A DNA stretch of 64,000 nt, from NCBI RefSeq assembly GCF_000826545.1, contig NZ_CDME01000002.1, forward strand, positions 372,001 to 436,000, given 5' to 3'. Position numbers and translations under genes: made by a program. Below are positions 8,572-16,224 of this stretch, piece after piece. Position 1 is the first letter of the stretch; each line of letters begins with the position of its first letter. The notes below the pieces were generated by a model. The model did no database searches and was not told the origin of the DNA. It saw only the letters and a program-made list of their open reading frames with translations. Origin of the DNA: Kibdelosporangium sp. MJ126-NF4. GTDB taxonomy: Bacteria > Actinomycetota > Actinomycetes > Mycobacteriales > Pseudonocardiaceae.

Positions 8572-8607
8572 CATTGCCGTGCGGATCGCCATTGCCGTGC
8601 GGATCAC
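8572..8607. repeat. Two tandem 18-bp units upstream of the MFS start
   Basis: The unit CATTGCCGTGCGGATCGC at 8572-8589 is repeated at 8590-8607 with one mismatch. It lies just upstream of the preferred MFS start. If translated, it would add a repeated IRTAMA peptide, so it probably belongs to the leader or promoter. Confidence 0.8.
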
Positions 8608-8793
8608 CGTTTCGTGCGGTGTCGGCCATCACGAGCGTCACCGGTTTCGGCCGCAAGGCCATCACCTGTTCACGTGGTTTGCCGCAGGGCACGTATCGAA
8701 GCGTGCGGGCGCCACGCGGAATACCGCGAACACGTGACGACCACGTGTCGTGGGCCCCGATACGGTCGGGCCGACCAGCCAACGGCGTCGACG

Positions 8794-8825
8794 CCAGGAG
8801 GACCAGACCCCAGGAGGACGAGACC
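8794..8825 (+). repeat. Tandem 16-bp duplication carrying the ribosome binding site
   Basis: CCAGGAGGACCAGACC (8794-8809) is directly repeated as CCAGGAGGACGAGACC (8810-8825). Each copy has an AGGAGG. The second copy is correctly spaced, 9 bases before the TTG start at 8827, and fixes that start. Confidence 0.85.
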
Positions 8826-8826
8826 A

Positions 8827-9528
8827 TTGTCCGAGCGAATCCAGGTCGTCGTCATCGGCGGGACGTCGGGGATCGGACGGCACGTCGCGGAATCGTTCGT
8901 CGCGCGTGGTTGCGACGTGGTCATTACCGGACGCACGGAGAACGGGGCCAGGAAGGTCGCCGAGGAGCTCGGCGGGCGTACCCGCGGACTCGGCCTGGAC
9001 TTGACCGATCCGGGCCTGGTCCCGGCCGCGCTGGCCGACGTGCGAAGAGTCGACCGGTTGGTGCTGACCGCGCTCGAACGGGACCACAACACGGTTCGCG
9101 ACTACCGCCCGGTCGACGCGATGCGGGTACTGACGATGAAGCTCGTGGGGTACACCGCTGTGGTGCACGCTCTCGCTGAGCGGATGTCCGCTGACAGCGC
9201 GGCCGTGCTCCTCGGTGGCCTGGCCATGCACAGGCCCTACCCCGGCTCCACGACCGTCACGACCGCCAACGGCGGTATCAGTGCCCTGATACGGACACTG
9301 GTGACCGAACTCGCGCCGATCCGGTTCAACGCCCTGCACCCGAGCATGGTCGCCGACACTCCTTATTGGAGCGGCAAGTCAGCTGTCCGCGACGCTGTGC
9401 TGGCTCGTACGCCGACCGGGCGGCTGGTCACGATGCAGGACTGCACCGACGCGGTCACCTTCCTGTTGGAGAACCGCGCCGTCAACGGCGTCAATCTCAG
9501 CATCGATGGGGGAGAGCTGCTTGTCTGA
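8827..9528 (+). CDS. Short-chain dehydrogenase-like protein without the Tyr-x3-Lys catalytic motif
   Basis: This 233-residue Rossmann protein has IGGTSGIGRHVAESF for cofactor binding, the NADP-type VVITGRT segment, a serine-lacking mid strand AAVLLGGLA, and an SDR C-terminus NGVNLSIDGGEL. Where the active-site YxxxK should be, the sequence reads TTVTTANGG, so both catalytic residues are missing. It may bind NADP without classical SDR chemistry, act as an isomerase or cyclase, or have lost activity. The TTG at 8827 is placed by AGGAGG at 8812-8817. It is divergent from the MFS gene and convergent with the gene at 9553-10293; its stop lies in a short tandem repeat. Confidence 0.8.
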   Translation: MSERIQVVVIGGTSGIGRHVAESFVARGCDVVITGRTENGARKVAEELGGRTRGLGLDLTDPGLVPAALADVRRVDRLVLTALERDHNTVRDYRPVDAMRVLTMKLVGYTAVVHALAERMSADSAAVLLGGLAMHRPYPGSTTVTTANGGISALIRTLVTELAPIRFNALHPSMVADTPYWSGKSAVRDAVLARTPTGRLVTMQDCTDAVTFLLENRAVNGVNLSIDGGELLV

Positions 9529-9568
9529 CGCCGTGGTTACCTGACACCGTGGTTACCTGACACCGTGG
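9525..9568. repeat. 16-bp tandem repeat, about 2.7 copies, between convergent genes
   Basis: Units CTGACGCCGTGGTTAC (9525-9540), CTGACACCGTGGTTAC (9541-9556) and a partial CTGACACCGTGG (9557-9568). The first copy supplies the plus-strand TGA stop of the SDR-like gene. The second supplies the minus-strand TAA stop of the convergent gene. The repeat therefore carries stops for both strands. Confidence 0.85.
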
Positions 9569-10293
9569 GCTGAGACGTGCCATGGTCCCCAGCGGCCGGT
9601 CGCGCCTTGCCCGTGCTCCCGCTCCGCGCGAGTGAACCGGTTGAGATCCCGCGCCGAGAACAACGCCATACCCGCCTGGAAACCCGTCACTGGAACGGGA
9701 ACCCGCGTCCAGTAGGCGCGCTGTCCGTCGACGAACCAGGTCGCCTCTGAGGCCTCGGCGTCGTAGTCGATCGCGTAGTGGTGCTCCTGTCCGGGCTCTG
9801 TGGGTACCTCCAGAACCACCCGGTGGACAAAGCGTTCGTCCGGTGTCACGCCAGGCACGGGCAGCCGTTCGACCACTGCGTAGACAGTGTCGTTGGTCGC
9901 GGCGACGTTGAACACGACACCGGTCTCCCGGTCGAACAGGTTCACGGTGCCGAAGGCGTCGAGCAGGTTGTAGGGGATCTGATCGTGGGTTCGCACCGCC
10001 ATCCTGATGTCGACCCGGAGATGCCCGCCCACCGGCACGGTGAGCCGCTGCACGGACTCGTACATCTGTTTGGCGTTGTTCTGGAGCGGGTCCACGTCGT
10101 GGAAACGGCTGAACGGGTGGACGGTCAACTCGAAGTGGCCGTCACCGGTCCGCAGTCGTGCGTTGCGGTCCTGATACGCGTGCCGTTCGCCGTCGGGCCC
10201 CACTACTTCCAGGATCTTCCAGCGAGCGGGATCGAGCGCGTCGCTCGTGAAGTCGTCGTACGTCCACGCGACTGTTTCCGTTGCCGAGCTCAT
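9553..10293 (-). CDS. Uncharacterised protein, possible DUF6081-like beta-sandwich
   Basis: A 246-residue soluble protein without signal peptide or membrane segment. It is rich in beta-strand patterns and aromatic residues (for example DPARWKILEV, HFELTVHPFSRFHDVDP, WFVDGQRAYWTRVPVP), consistent with a concanavalin-like jelly-roll fold. It resembles actinobacterial proteins grouped, from memory, as DUF6081, and the assignment is not firm. The ATG at 10293 follows AGGAG; a GTG two codons upstream is the alternative. It is convergent with the SDR-like gene and lies upstream of the first DUF485/symporter pair. Binding of a hydrophobic or sugar-like ligand would fit the fold, but no function can be assigned. 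Confidence 0.65.
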   Translation of the reverse strand: MSSATETVAWTYDDFTSDALDPARWKILEVVGPDGERHAYQDRNARLRTGDGHFELTVHPFSRFHDVDPLQNNAKQMYESVQRLTVPVGGHLRVDIRMAVRTHDQIPYNLLDAFGTVNLFDRETGVVFNVAATNDTVYAVVERLPVPGVTPDERFVHRVVLEVPTEPGQEHHYAIDYDAEASEATWFVDGQRAYWTRVPVPVTGFQAGMALFSARDLNRFTRAEREHGQGATGRWGPWHVSAHGVR

Positions 10294-10299
10294 CGACAC

Positions 10300-10486
10300 T
10301 CCTTCCGACTGTCACGACCATCGGCCCTGCCGTCGTCGCCGTACATCACAAGTTCGCGTGATTCGGCTCCACAGCACACGCCATGATGCTGTGCCACGCG
10401 GAAAACCACGTATATGGGTCATGTCCGGATGGGGGTTCCGTGCGGATGCTGCATGTCCGACCGTCACGTCACGACGAGGAGGTGCC
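10300..10486. promoter_or_regulatory. Divergent intergenic region with two inverted repeats
   Basis: This 187-base gap separates the minus-strand beta-sandwich gene from the plus-strand DUF485/symporter pair. It contains ATCAC-N8-GTGAT (10345-10362), whose left half reads TACATCAC, and CACAGCA-N10-TGCTGTG (10370-10393). Either could be an operator. Only the left half of the first matches the TACATCA motif seen elsewhere, and its spacing differs. Confidence 0.4.
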
Positions 10487-10822
10487 ATGGGCGCGACGAA
10501 CTCGCTGCCGGACGGCGACCGCTATGTCGCCATACACGACAGTGCCCGGTTCAAAGCCCTGCGTCGCCGGTTGCAGGCATTCGTTCTCTGGGCGAGCGTT
10601 GCCTTCATGGGATGGTGGTTCCTCATCGTCCTGCTCGCCGCCCTCGCGCCGGGGTTCTACGGGACGGAGCTCTTCGGAAACGTGAACGTCGGACTGTTGT
10701 TCGTCATCGGGGCGTTCGTCCTGGCGCTGGTGATCATCCCGGTCTACCTGAGGTTCGCCAGGACCCGGCTGGACCCACTCGCTGACGAGATCAAGGCGGA
10801 GCTGGAGGAGGACTCCCGATGA
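10487..10822 (+). CDS. DUF485 membrane protein (YjcH-like symporter partner, first copy)
   Basis: This 111-residue protein has two transmembrane helices (around residues 33-55 and 65-90) with a charged C-terminus ARTRLDPLADEIKAELEEDSR, typical of DUF485. In E. coli the DUF485 protein YjcH is encoded with the acetate permease ActP, and the pairing is conserved widely. Here the stop overlaps the symporter ATG (10819-10822), so the two are coupled and probably form a complex or are co-assembled. The ATG at 10487 follows GAGGAGG. The upstream extension of the frame is spurious. Confidence 0.88.
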   Translation: MGATNSLPDGDRYVAIHDSARFKALRRRLQAFVLWASVAFMGWWFLIVLLAALAPGFYGTELFGNVNVGLLFVIGAFVLALVIIPVYLRFARTRLDPLADEIKAELEEDSR

Positions 10823-12462
10823 CCAACGACTTCGCGGCACCGGCGATCGCCGTCACCATCTCCGTCATCCTGGCGGTCGTGTTGCTGGGCATCGTGATCG
10901 CGGCGCGCCGTGGGCAACGCGGCCCGTCCGACTTCTACCTCGCGGACCGGCGGATCGGCGCGGGCCAGAACGCGCTCGCCCTGTTCGCGAGTTTCATCCT
11001 GCTCTCGACCCTGTTCACGATGACCGGGCACATCGCGCTCAACGGCTTCGACGCCTTCCTCTTCTCGGCGGGCTTTGTGATGTCGTGGCTGATCGCGCTG
11101 CTGGTCCTGGCATCTCCGCTGCGCAACGTCGGCGGCCACACGATCGGGGACCTGTTCGCACTGCGTGCGGGCGAGCGACCGGCCAGGACCGTGTCCCTTG
11201 TGGTCACTCTGCTGCTCTACGCCACGTACGTGATCGTGATGCTGAACGCGGTCGGCATCGTCGCCGGAGTCATGTTCGACGTCGGGTCGCGTGCCGGACA
11301 GGCGGTCATCGTCACCGTCGTCGGCTTGCTCGCCACCGTGCTCGTCCTCGTCGGAGGGATGCTGGGAACCACTCGGGTCCTTGTGGTCAAAGCGGTTCTG
11401 GTGATCGCGGTCGTGGCGGTGCTGACCGCCGTTGTGCTGATCAAGTACCGGCTGAACCCGTTCCAACTGCTCGGTGACGCTCAAGCGAAAGCCCTGCCGC
11501 ACCCCGGTGGATACGGCCTGCTGGAGCCCGGACGCGAACTCGGCGAGGACACCCCGGTCCAGCACCTGTCGAAGTTGTTCGCTGTCGTCGTCGGGCAGGC
11601 GGCGCTGCCCTACCTGTTCATGCGTAATCTCACGGTGGCCTCCGGTCGGGACGCGCGTCGATCGGTCGGCTGGGCGGGCATGATGTTCGTGCCGTTCTAC
11701 CTGTGCACCGCGGTCCTCGGCCTGGGCGCTGTCGCGTTGCTCGGGGGACAGAACATCGGCCCGACACCGCCGACCCGCGACATCACGTTGCCGAAGCTCG
11801 CGGACTTCCTCGGCGGCTCATGGATGGCAGGCCTGGTTGGCGCGGTCGCGCTGCTGATGGTCACCGGGGTGCTGGCCGCGCTGCTGATCAGCGTGGTGAC
11901 GTCCGTGACCCGAGACGTCCGCGCGGCCCGTCAGGCACCGCCGGACTCGGCAGGGGAGTTGCGTGCCGCCCGGCGCAACACCGTGATCGTCGGAGTCGCC
12001 GCTGTCGTCGTCGGCGTGGTACTGCTGCCGTACAACACCCATGCGCTGATTCCGATCACGGTCGACCTCGGCGGTGTCGTCCTCCCGGCCGTGCTCTACT
12101 CGCTGTTCTGGCGGCGCTTCAACACAGCCGGTCTACGGTGGACGGTCTACGGCGGGATCGCGGTGACCGGGATCCTCGTCCTGTTCTCGGGACTCATGTC
12201 GGGCACTCCGGTGGCCATGATCCCCGGCGTCGACTTCCACTTCATCGACTTCGACCCCGCACTGGTCGCGGTCCCGATCACCTTCCTGCTCGGCTACCTG
12301 GGCACGATCAGCAGTCGCGAGCGCGATGACGCGGGCTTCGCCGAACTCCAGGTGCGCGCCTTCACAGGTGCGGACGTCTCGGCCCGGCAGGTGCCTGTCA
12401 CGACCGCTCTCGTGGACGACGAACCCGCCCGCGCGAGCCGGACACCGGGCGAAGCGCCCTGA
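10819..12462 (+). CDS. Sodium:solute symporter, ActP-like (first copy)
   Basis: This 547-residue SSS-family carrier has about 13 hydrophobic segments. The family start SDFYLADRRIGAGQNALAL is present, followed by GHIALNGFDAF and GGHTIGDLFALR. ActP/MctC-type members take up short monocarboxylates such as acetate or pyruvate with sodium. In this cluster it might import an aromatic acid or recapture a precursor, which is inference. It overlaps its DUF485 partner by four bases. A second DUF485/SSS pair lies at 25873-27805. The hydrophilic C-terminal tail of about 50 residues is probably cytoplasmic. Confidence 0.87.
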   Translation: MTNDFAAPAIAVTISVILAVVLLGIVIAARRGQRGPSDFYLADRRIGAGQNALALFASFILLSTLFTMTGHIALNGFDAFLFSAGFVMSWLIALLVLASPLRNVGGHTIGDLFALRAGERPARTVSLVVTLLLYATYVIVMLNAVGIVAGVMFDVGSRAGQAVIVTVVGLLATVLVLVGGMLGTTRVLVVKAVLVIAVVAVLTAVVLIKYRLNPFQLLGDAQAKALPHPGGYGLLEPGRELGEDTPVQHLSKLFAVVVGQAALPYLFMRNLTVASGRDARRSVGWAGMMFVPFYLCTAVLGLGAVALLGGQNIGPTPPTRDITLPKLADFLGGSWMAGLVGAVALLMVTGVLAALLISVVTSVTRDVRAARQAPPDSAGELRAARRNTVIVGVAAVVVGVVLLPYNTHALIPITVDLGGVVLPAVLYSLFWRRFNTAGLRWTVYGGIAVTGILVLFSGLMSGTPVAMIPGVDFHFIDFDPALVAVPITFLLGYLGTISSRERDDAGFAELQVRAFTGADVSARQVPVTTALVDDEPARASRTPGEAP

Positions 12463-12524
12463 AACGGGCAGAACGGGGTGTGGGACGGCCCACGGGACCG
12501 GCTCCACACCCCCAGGAGGTGGCT

Positions 12525-14156
12525 GTGGATCCGGTACCGGTTCTTGTCGTGGGCGCGGGCCCGGTCGGCATGATCGCGGCACTCACGCTGGCCCGCCACG
12601 GCGTTCCCAGTGTCCTCGTCGACGAAGCCGTCGAGACGACCGACCATCCGAAGCTGGACTTCGTCAACTCCCGCAGTATGGAACTGTTGCGGCAGCTCGG
12701 TCTCGCCGACGACGTCAGGTCCGCCGGGATCGGGTCGGAGCATCCGGCCGACGTGATCTGGTCGACCGGCCTCGCCGGTGAGCCGATCACCACGTGGCGG
12801 ATGCCATCGGCGGCCGACGAGTACCGACGCGTCGTCGAGCGCAACGACGGCACGCGATCCGCTGAACCCGGGCAGCGACTGTCCCAGATCGACCTCGAGC
12901 CCGTCCTGCGCGCGCACTGCCAGCGCGATCGCCTCGTGGACCTGCGCTGCGGCCTGCGATTCGAATCGCTCACCCAGGACGACAGCGCAGTGACCAGCCT
13001 GCTGGTCGATGTGACGTCCGGCAGGCAGATCCGGCTACGGGCCGGTTACGTGATCGGCTGCGACGGGGCGTCGAGCAGGGTTCGCTCATCGGTGGGCATC
13101 GGTCTGGAGGGCTTCGACGTGCCCCAGTTGCCGAACGCGTTCATGGTGCACTTCAAGAGCCGCGATCTCGACACCCTGCACCGCCACGGGCGGTTCTGGC
13201 ACTACTTCGCCTTCCAGTACGTCGTCATCGCGCAGGACGAAGAGGACACCTGGACTGTGCACGTACACGGCACGGACCCGGCCTCCTTCGATCCGCCACC
13301 GGCGGATCCGGCGGCGTTCACGCTCGACACGATGCGGACGCCCCTGAAGATCGACAAAGTACTGTTGACCGCACGCTGGCGCCCCGGGTTCGTGCTCGCC
13401 GACCACTACCGCGCCGGACGGGTCCTGCTCGCCGGGGATTCCGCCCACCAGATGTTTCCGACCGGCGGCTACGGGATGAACTCGGGCATCGCCGACGCGG
13501 TCGACGCGGCCTGGAAGATCGCCGCCCTCGTCCGGGGGTTCGGGTGTCCTGGCCTGCTTGAGAGCTACGAGACCGAGCGCCGTCCGGTGGGCCTGCGCAA
13601 CATGCGGACCTCGCAACGGCACCTGGGAGTGCACCTCAGGGCAGGGGAGTTGCTCCGCGAGGGGGCGTCGATCCAGGCGATGGCGTCCTTTCTGGACGCG
13701 GAGCGGGGTGAGAACGAGTACACGGGGGTCGAGCTGGGGTATCGGTACAACGACTCCGGCATCGTCTGTCATGACGGTGCCCCCGAACCTCCGTGGAGCC
13801 CTCGGCGATACCTGCCGACGACCTGGCCAGGCGGCCGACCGCCCACCGTCCTGCTCGGCAACGGCAGCTCGATCCACGACCGGCTGGGACCGTGTTTCAC
13901 ACTCGTCGACTTCGCCGGTGACGGTCGTGCGGACACGCTCCTCGCGGCGGCCTCCGCGCAAGGTCTCCCGGTCAGCCACACGGTGGTGGCCGATGACGTG
14001 GCCCGACAGCTGTGGGAACGAGATCTGGTCCTGGTCCGGCCGGACCAGCACGTCGCCTGGCGAGGCAACCGGCCCCCGCCGGACCCGGCGGCCGTGGTGC
14101 GGCGGATCCGCGGCGCGGCCATGGAACCGACAGGCAGGAAGGGGACCACGGGATGA
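12525..14156 (+). CDS. FAD-dependent aromatic hydroxylase (TfdB/MhpA-like)
   Basis: A 543-residue class A flavin monooxygenase of the phenol-hydroxylase/MhpA type. VVGAGPVGMIAALTLARHG lies near residue 7, GCDGASSRVRSS in the middle, and LAGDSAHQMFPTGGYGMNSG binds the flavin ribityl. A C-terminal thioredoxin-like extension (VVADDVARQLWERDLVLVRPDQHVAWRG) is typical of this subgroup. It should hydroxylate a phenolic ring using NAD(P)H and oxygen. The GTG at 12525 sits behind CAGGAGG; the longer frame from 12480 lacks a ribosome site. The stop overlaps the methyltransferase ATG (14153-14156), suggesting hydroxylation followed by methylation. Confidence 0.86.
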   Translation: MDPVPVLVVGAGPVGMIAALTLARHGVPSVLVDEAVETTDHPKLDFVNSRSMELLRQLGLADDVRSAGIGSEHPADVIWSTGLAGEPITTWRMPSAADEYRRVVERNDGTRSAEPGQRLSQIDLEPVLRAHCQRDRLVDLRCGLRFESLTQDDSAVTSLLVDVTSGRQIRLRAGYVIGCDGASSRVRSSVGIGLEGFDVPQLPNAFMVHFKSRDLDTLHRHGRFWHYFAFQYVVIAQDEEDTWTVHVHGTDPASFDPPPADPAAFTLDTMRTPLKIDKVLLTARWRPGFVLADHYRAGRVLLAGDSAHQMFPTGGYGMNSGIADAVDAAWKIAALVRGFGCPGLLESYETERRPVGLRNMRTSQRHLGVHLRAGELLREGASIQAMASFLDAERGENEYTGVELGYRYNDSGIVCHDGAPEPPWSPRRYLPTTWPGGRPPTVLLGNGSSIHDRLGPCFTLVDFAGDGRADTLLAAASAQGLPVSHTVVADDVARQLWERDLVLVRPDQHVAWRGNRPPPDPAAVVRRIRGAAMEPTGRKGTTG

Positions 14157-15217
14157 CCGGCCAACACATGCTGGCGCGACTGCGCGAACACATGCTGGGA
14201 CCGACGAGGTTCATGACCCTGGTGTGCTGTTTCGAGCTCGGTCTCGTCGACGCGCTCCGGCGCAACACCAGGATGACCGCCGGTCAGCTCGGCGCGGAGG
14301 TCGGCGCTGCCCCGGACGCGGTCGAGCAACTGCTGCACCTGCTGGTCAAGGAGGACTTCGTCGCCTATGACGACGCGTCGGCCAGCTATCGCCTCAGCGG
14401 GCTCAGGACCGTGCCGGACGCTGACCTCCATCGGGTGCTCGCCATCATGAACATGATCAAGACGGTCGTGCTCAGGCAGAGCTTCTACCTCGCCGACAGC
14501 GTCCGCACAGGTACGGCTGTCGGCCTCGAGAAGTTCTACGGGTACGAGGGAAACCTGTACGGAGCCCTGGCCGAGCACGAGGATCTCCGCGAGTCCTGGG
14601 GCACGATGATGGACGCCGTCACCGCGCACATCGACCCGTGGTTCTTCGCGAACGTCGACATACCGGCCGACGCCAGGGTGCTCGACCTCGCGGGGAACAC
14701 CGGCCTCGGCGCCATCCTGACCTACCGGCTCACCGGTTCGCCGGACCTCCGCGTGACGACGTTCGACCTCCCCGAGAAGGAACCCGAGTGCCTGCGGAAC
14801 TTCGAGGACCATGGTGTGGACGAGCACTGTTCGTTCATGGGCGGTGACGTCTTCACCGAGGTCCCGCGGGGATTCGACGTCGTGCTGATCAAACACTTCC
14901 TGGACATGTACGACAGGGAGGACGTGCTCGCGATACTCGACAACACGTTCGACGCCCTCGCCGCCGGTGGACAGGTTCACATCCTGGGGCCCGTGTACTC
15001 GGAGAACGTCAAGGATTCGCACGCGGTCGACTTCTTTCCCGCCTACTTCCTCGGCTGCACGATGGGACAGGGCGGACCGCAGAAGCTGTCGACATACCGG
15101 ACGTGGCTGGAGGAGCGCGGGTTCACCGTCACCAAGGCGATCACCCAGGAAACAGCCACTATGCCCGCGGACGCGATTGTCGCCCATGGCATCCTCAGCG
15201 CGACGAAGCAGCACTGA
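14153..15217 (+). CDS. SAM-dependent methyltransferase (O-methyltransferase class, tailoring)
   Basis: A 354-residue protein with an N-terminal winged-helix dimerisation domain (FELGLVDALRRNTRMTAGQLGAEVG) and a C-terminal Rossmann methyltransferase domain (VLDLAGNTGLGAIL for SAM binding, then TTFDLPE, FDVVLIKHFLDMYD). It belongs to the plant-OMT-like/hydroxyneurosporene methyltransferase group. Members methylate phenolic oxygens, and some relatives methylate the aromatic carbon of 3-hydroxykynurenine or 3-hydroxyanthranilate units. The four-base overlap with the upstream hydroxylase indicates consecutive steps. C- versus O-methylation cannot be decided from sequence. Confidence 0.84.
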   Translation: MTGQHMLARLREHMLGPTRFMTLVCCFELGLVDALRRNTRMTAGQLGAEVGAAPDAVEQLLHLLVKEDFVAYDDASASYRLSGLRTVPDADLHRVLAIMNMIKTVVLRQSFYLADSVRTGTAVGLEKFYGYEGNLYGALAEHEDLRESWGTMMDAVTAHIDPWFFANVDIPADARVLDLAGNTGLGAILTYRLTGSPDLRVTTFDLPEKEPECLRNFEDHGVDEHCSFMGGDVFTEVPRGFDVVLIKHFLDMYDREDVLAILDNTFDALAAGGQVHILGPVYSENVKDSHAVDFFPAYFLGCTMGQGGPQKLSTYRTWLEERGFTVTKAITQETATMPADAIVAHGILSATKQH

Positions 15218-15222
15218 ACCAT

Positions 15223-15249
15223 ACGGCCTTCAGGACGCTGCTAGGCCGT
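15223..15249. terminator. Possible hairpin between convergent genes
   Basis: ACGGCCT (15223-15229) and AGGCCGT (15243-15249) form a 7-bp stem with a 13-base loop. It overlaps the end of the minus-strand ArsR-ArsC gene and follows the methyltransferase stop. No T-run follows, so a terminator role is tentative. Confidence 0.3.
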
Positions 15250-16056
15250 CAGGTCCTGTTCGATCGTGTGCAGCAGAAACTGGATCCGTGTTTCCAGTTC
15301 GTCCGCGGTGCGGACAAACGCCGGATAGCTGCGCTTGTTCGTCGCTGCCGCGGTGGCGGGGTCAGGGATGCTCCAATGTGCTGTCGCGGGCGACCCGAGC
15401 AATTCCGGGCACAGTTCGCGTACGCGGTCGCACAGGCTGATCACATGGTCGAACCGCTGGTCGGCGAACTCGTTCATGTGTTTGGAACGGCGGTCGCTGA
15501 TGTCGATCCCACGCTCACGCAGCACACGCACGGCATTGGGCTGCAGCGGCTTCGGGTGGCTGCCCGCACTGGCGGTCTCGACCTGTGAGCCGCCCAGCTG
15601 CTCCAGGATCGCTTCGGCCATCTGGGACCGAGAACTGTTGCCCGTGCACAGGAACAGCACCCGGATCGTGCGCTGCTGCCGCCGCTTTCCCTGGGGGTCC
15701 TGCGGCGGTTTCTGCGGGGGTTGGAGCGCGCCCGGCACCAGTCGCAACCCGGGGTGGAGGGCGGCACCGGCTTCGGAGAGGCGTTCGCGACACACCGCCA
15801 GGTCGAGGCTGTAGTAGGTGTCACGCTTGTCGGCGGAGCTGCGGCGCATGGTCACCAGCCCGCCCGAGCGCAGCTGGGCGAGATGGTAGGACGTCAGGCT
15901 CTGCTGCTGACCGACCAGCGCTGTCAGTTCGCGGACCTGCCGGTCGCTGCGCGCGAGCTCGCTCAGCAGCTGCCACCGCACGGGATGCCCGGTCAGACGC
16001 AGAAAACTGGGCGGCGTCGCCGATGCGTGCCGGGAACTGGTTGAACGCACACCCAA
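15241..16056 (-). CDS. ArsR-family regulator fused to low-molecular-weight phosphatase/ArsC domain
   Basis: A 271-residue two-domain protein. Residues about 18-100 form an ArsR winged helix (HPVRWQLLSEL, SLTSYHLAQLRSGGLV). Residues about 132-265 form an LMW-phosphatase/arsenate reductase domain with the C-x5-R loop (LCTGNSSRSQMAEA) and an acid loop WSIPDPA. The ArsR part lacks the usual ELCVC-type metal-binding cysteines. No arsB, acr3 or arsenic-chaperone gene is nearby, so ordinary arsenic resistance is not supported. The gene starts at TTG 16056 with no clear ribosome site, and a 22-bp dyad begins 6 bases upstream, which suggests autoregulation. Similar dyads lie at three other sites in the cluster. 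Confidence 0.85.
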   Translation of the reverse strand: MGVRSTSSRHASATPPSFLRLTGHPVRWQLLSELARSDRQVRELTALVGQQQSLTSYHLAQLRSGGLVTMRRSSADKRDTYYSLDLAVCRERLSEAGAALHPGLRLVPGALQPPQKPPQDPQGKRRQQRTIRVLFLCTGNSSRSQMAEAILEQLGGSQVETASAGSHPKPLQPNAVRVLRERGIDISDRRSKHMNEFADQRFDHVISLCDRVRELCPELLGSPATAHWSIPDPATAAATNKRSYPAFVRTADELETRIQFLLHTIEQDLTA

Positions 16057-16061
16057 AATGA

Positions 16062-16083
16062 TACATCAATCCATATAGATTTA
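16062..16083 (-). promoter_or_regulatory. Operator-like dyad, site 1 (upstream of arsR-arsC fusion)
   Basis: TACATCA (16062-16068), 8-base spacer, AGATTTA (16077-16083), matching the perfect form TACATCA-N8-TGATGTA at 24108 with two changes in the right half. It sits directly before the ArsR-ArsC start, where a regulator would block its own promoter. Over 24 bases it matches site 3 (29277-29300) at 21 positions. Confidence 0.6.
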
Positions 16084-16224
16084 TCTCGAACCCGCGGGTG
16101 GCATCACCCGTTCACGGGATAGTGGCGCAGGTTCGCGCGAACAAGTGATGTCGCCTGCCCGGCCCGCGCCGAGACTCCCCTCTGAAGTGGAACAGCGTGC
16201 CGATGTCGGTCGGGAGGCTTTCGC

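Noticed and set aside
10247..10486. N-terminal extension of the first DUF485 gene
   Set aside because: It would add unrelated residues and run into the divergent gene. The ATG at 10487 has a strong ribosome site and the expected DUF485 length.
15241..16056. Arsenic resistance operon
   Set aside because: Only the ArsR-ArsC fusion is present. There is no arsenite efflux or methylation gene, and the regulator lacks the usual metal-binding cysteines.
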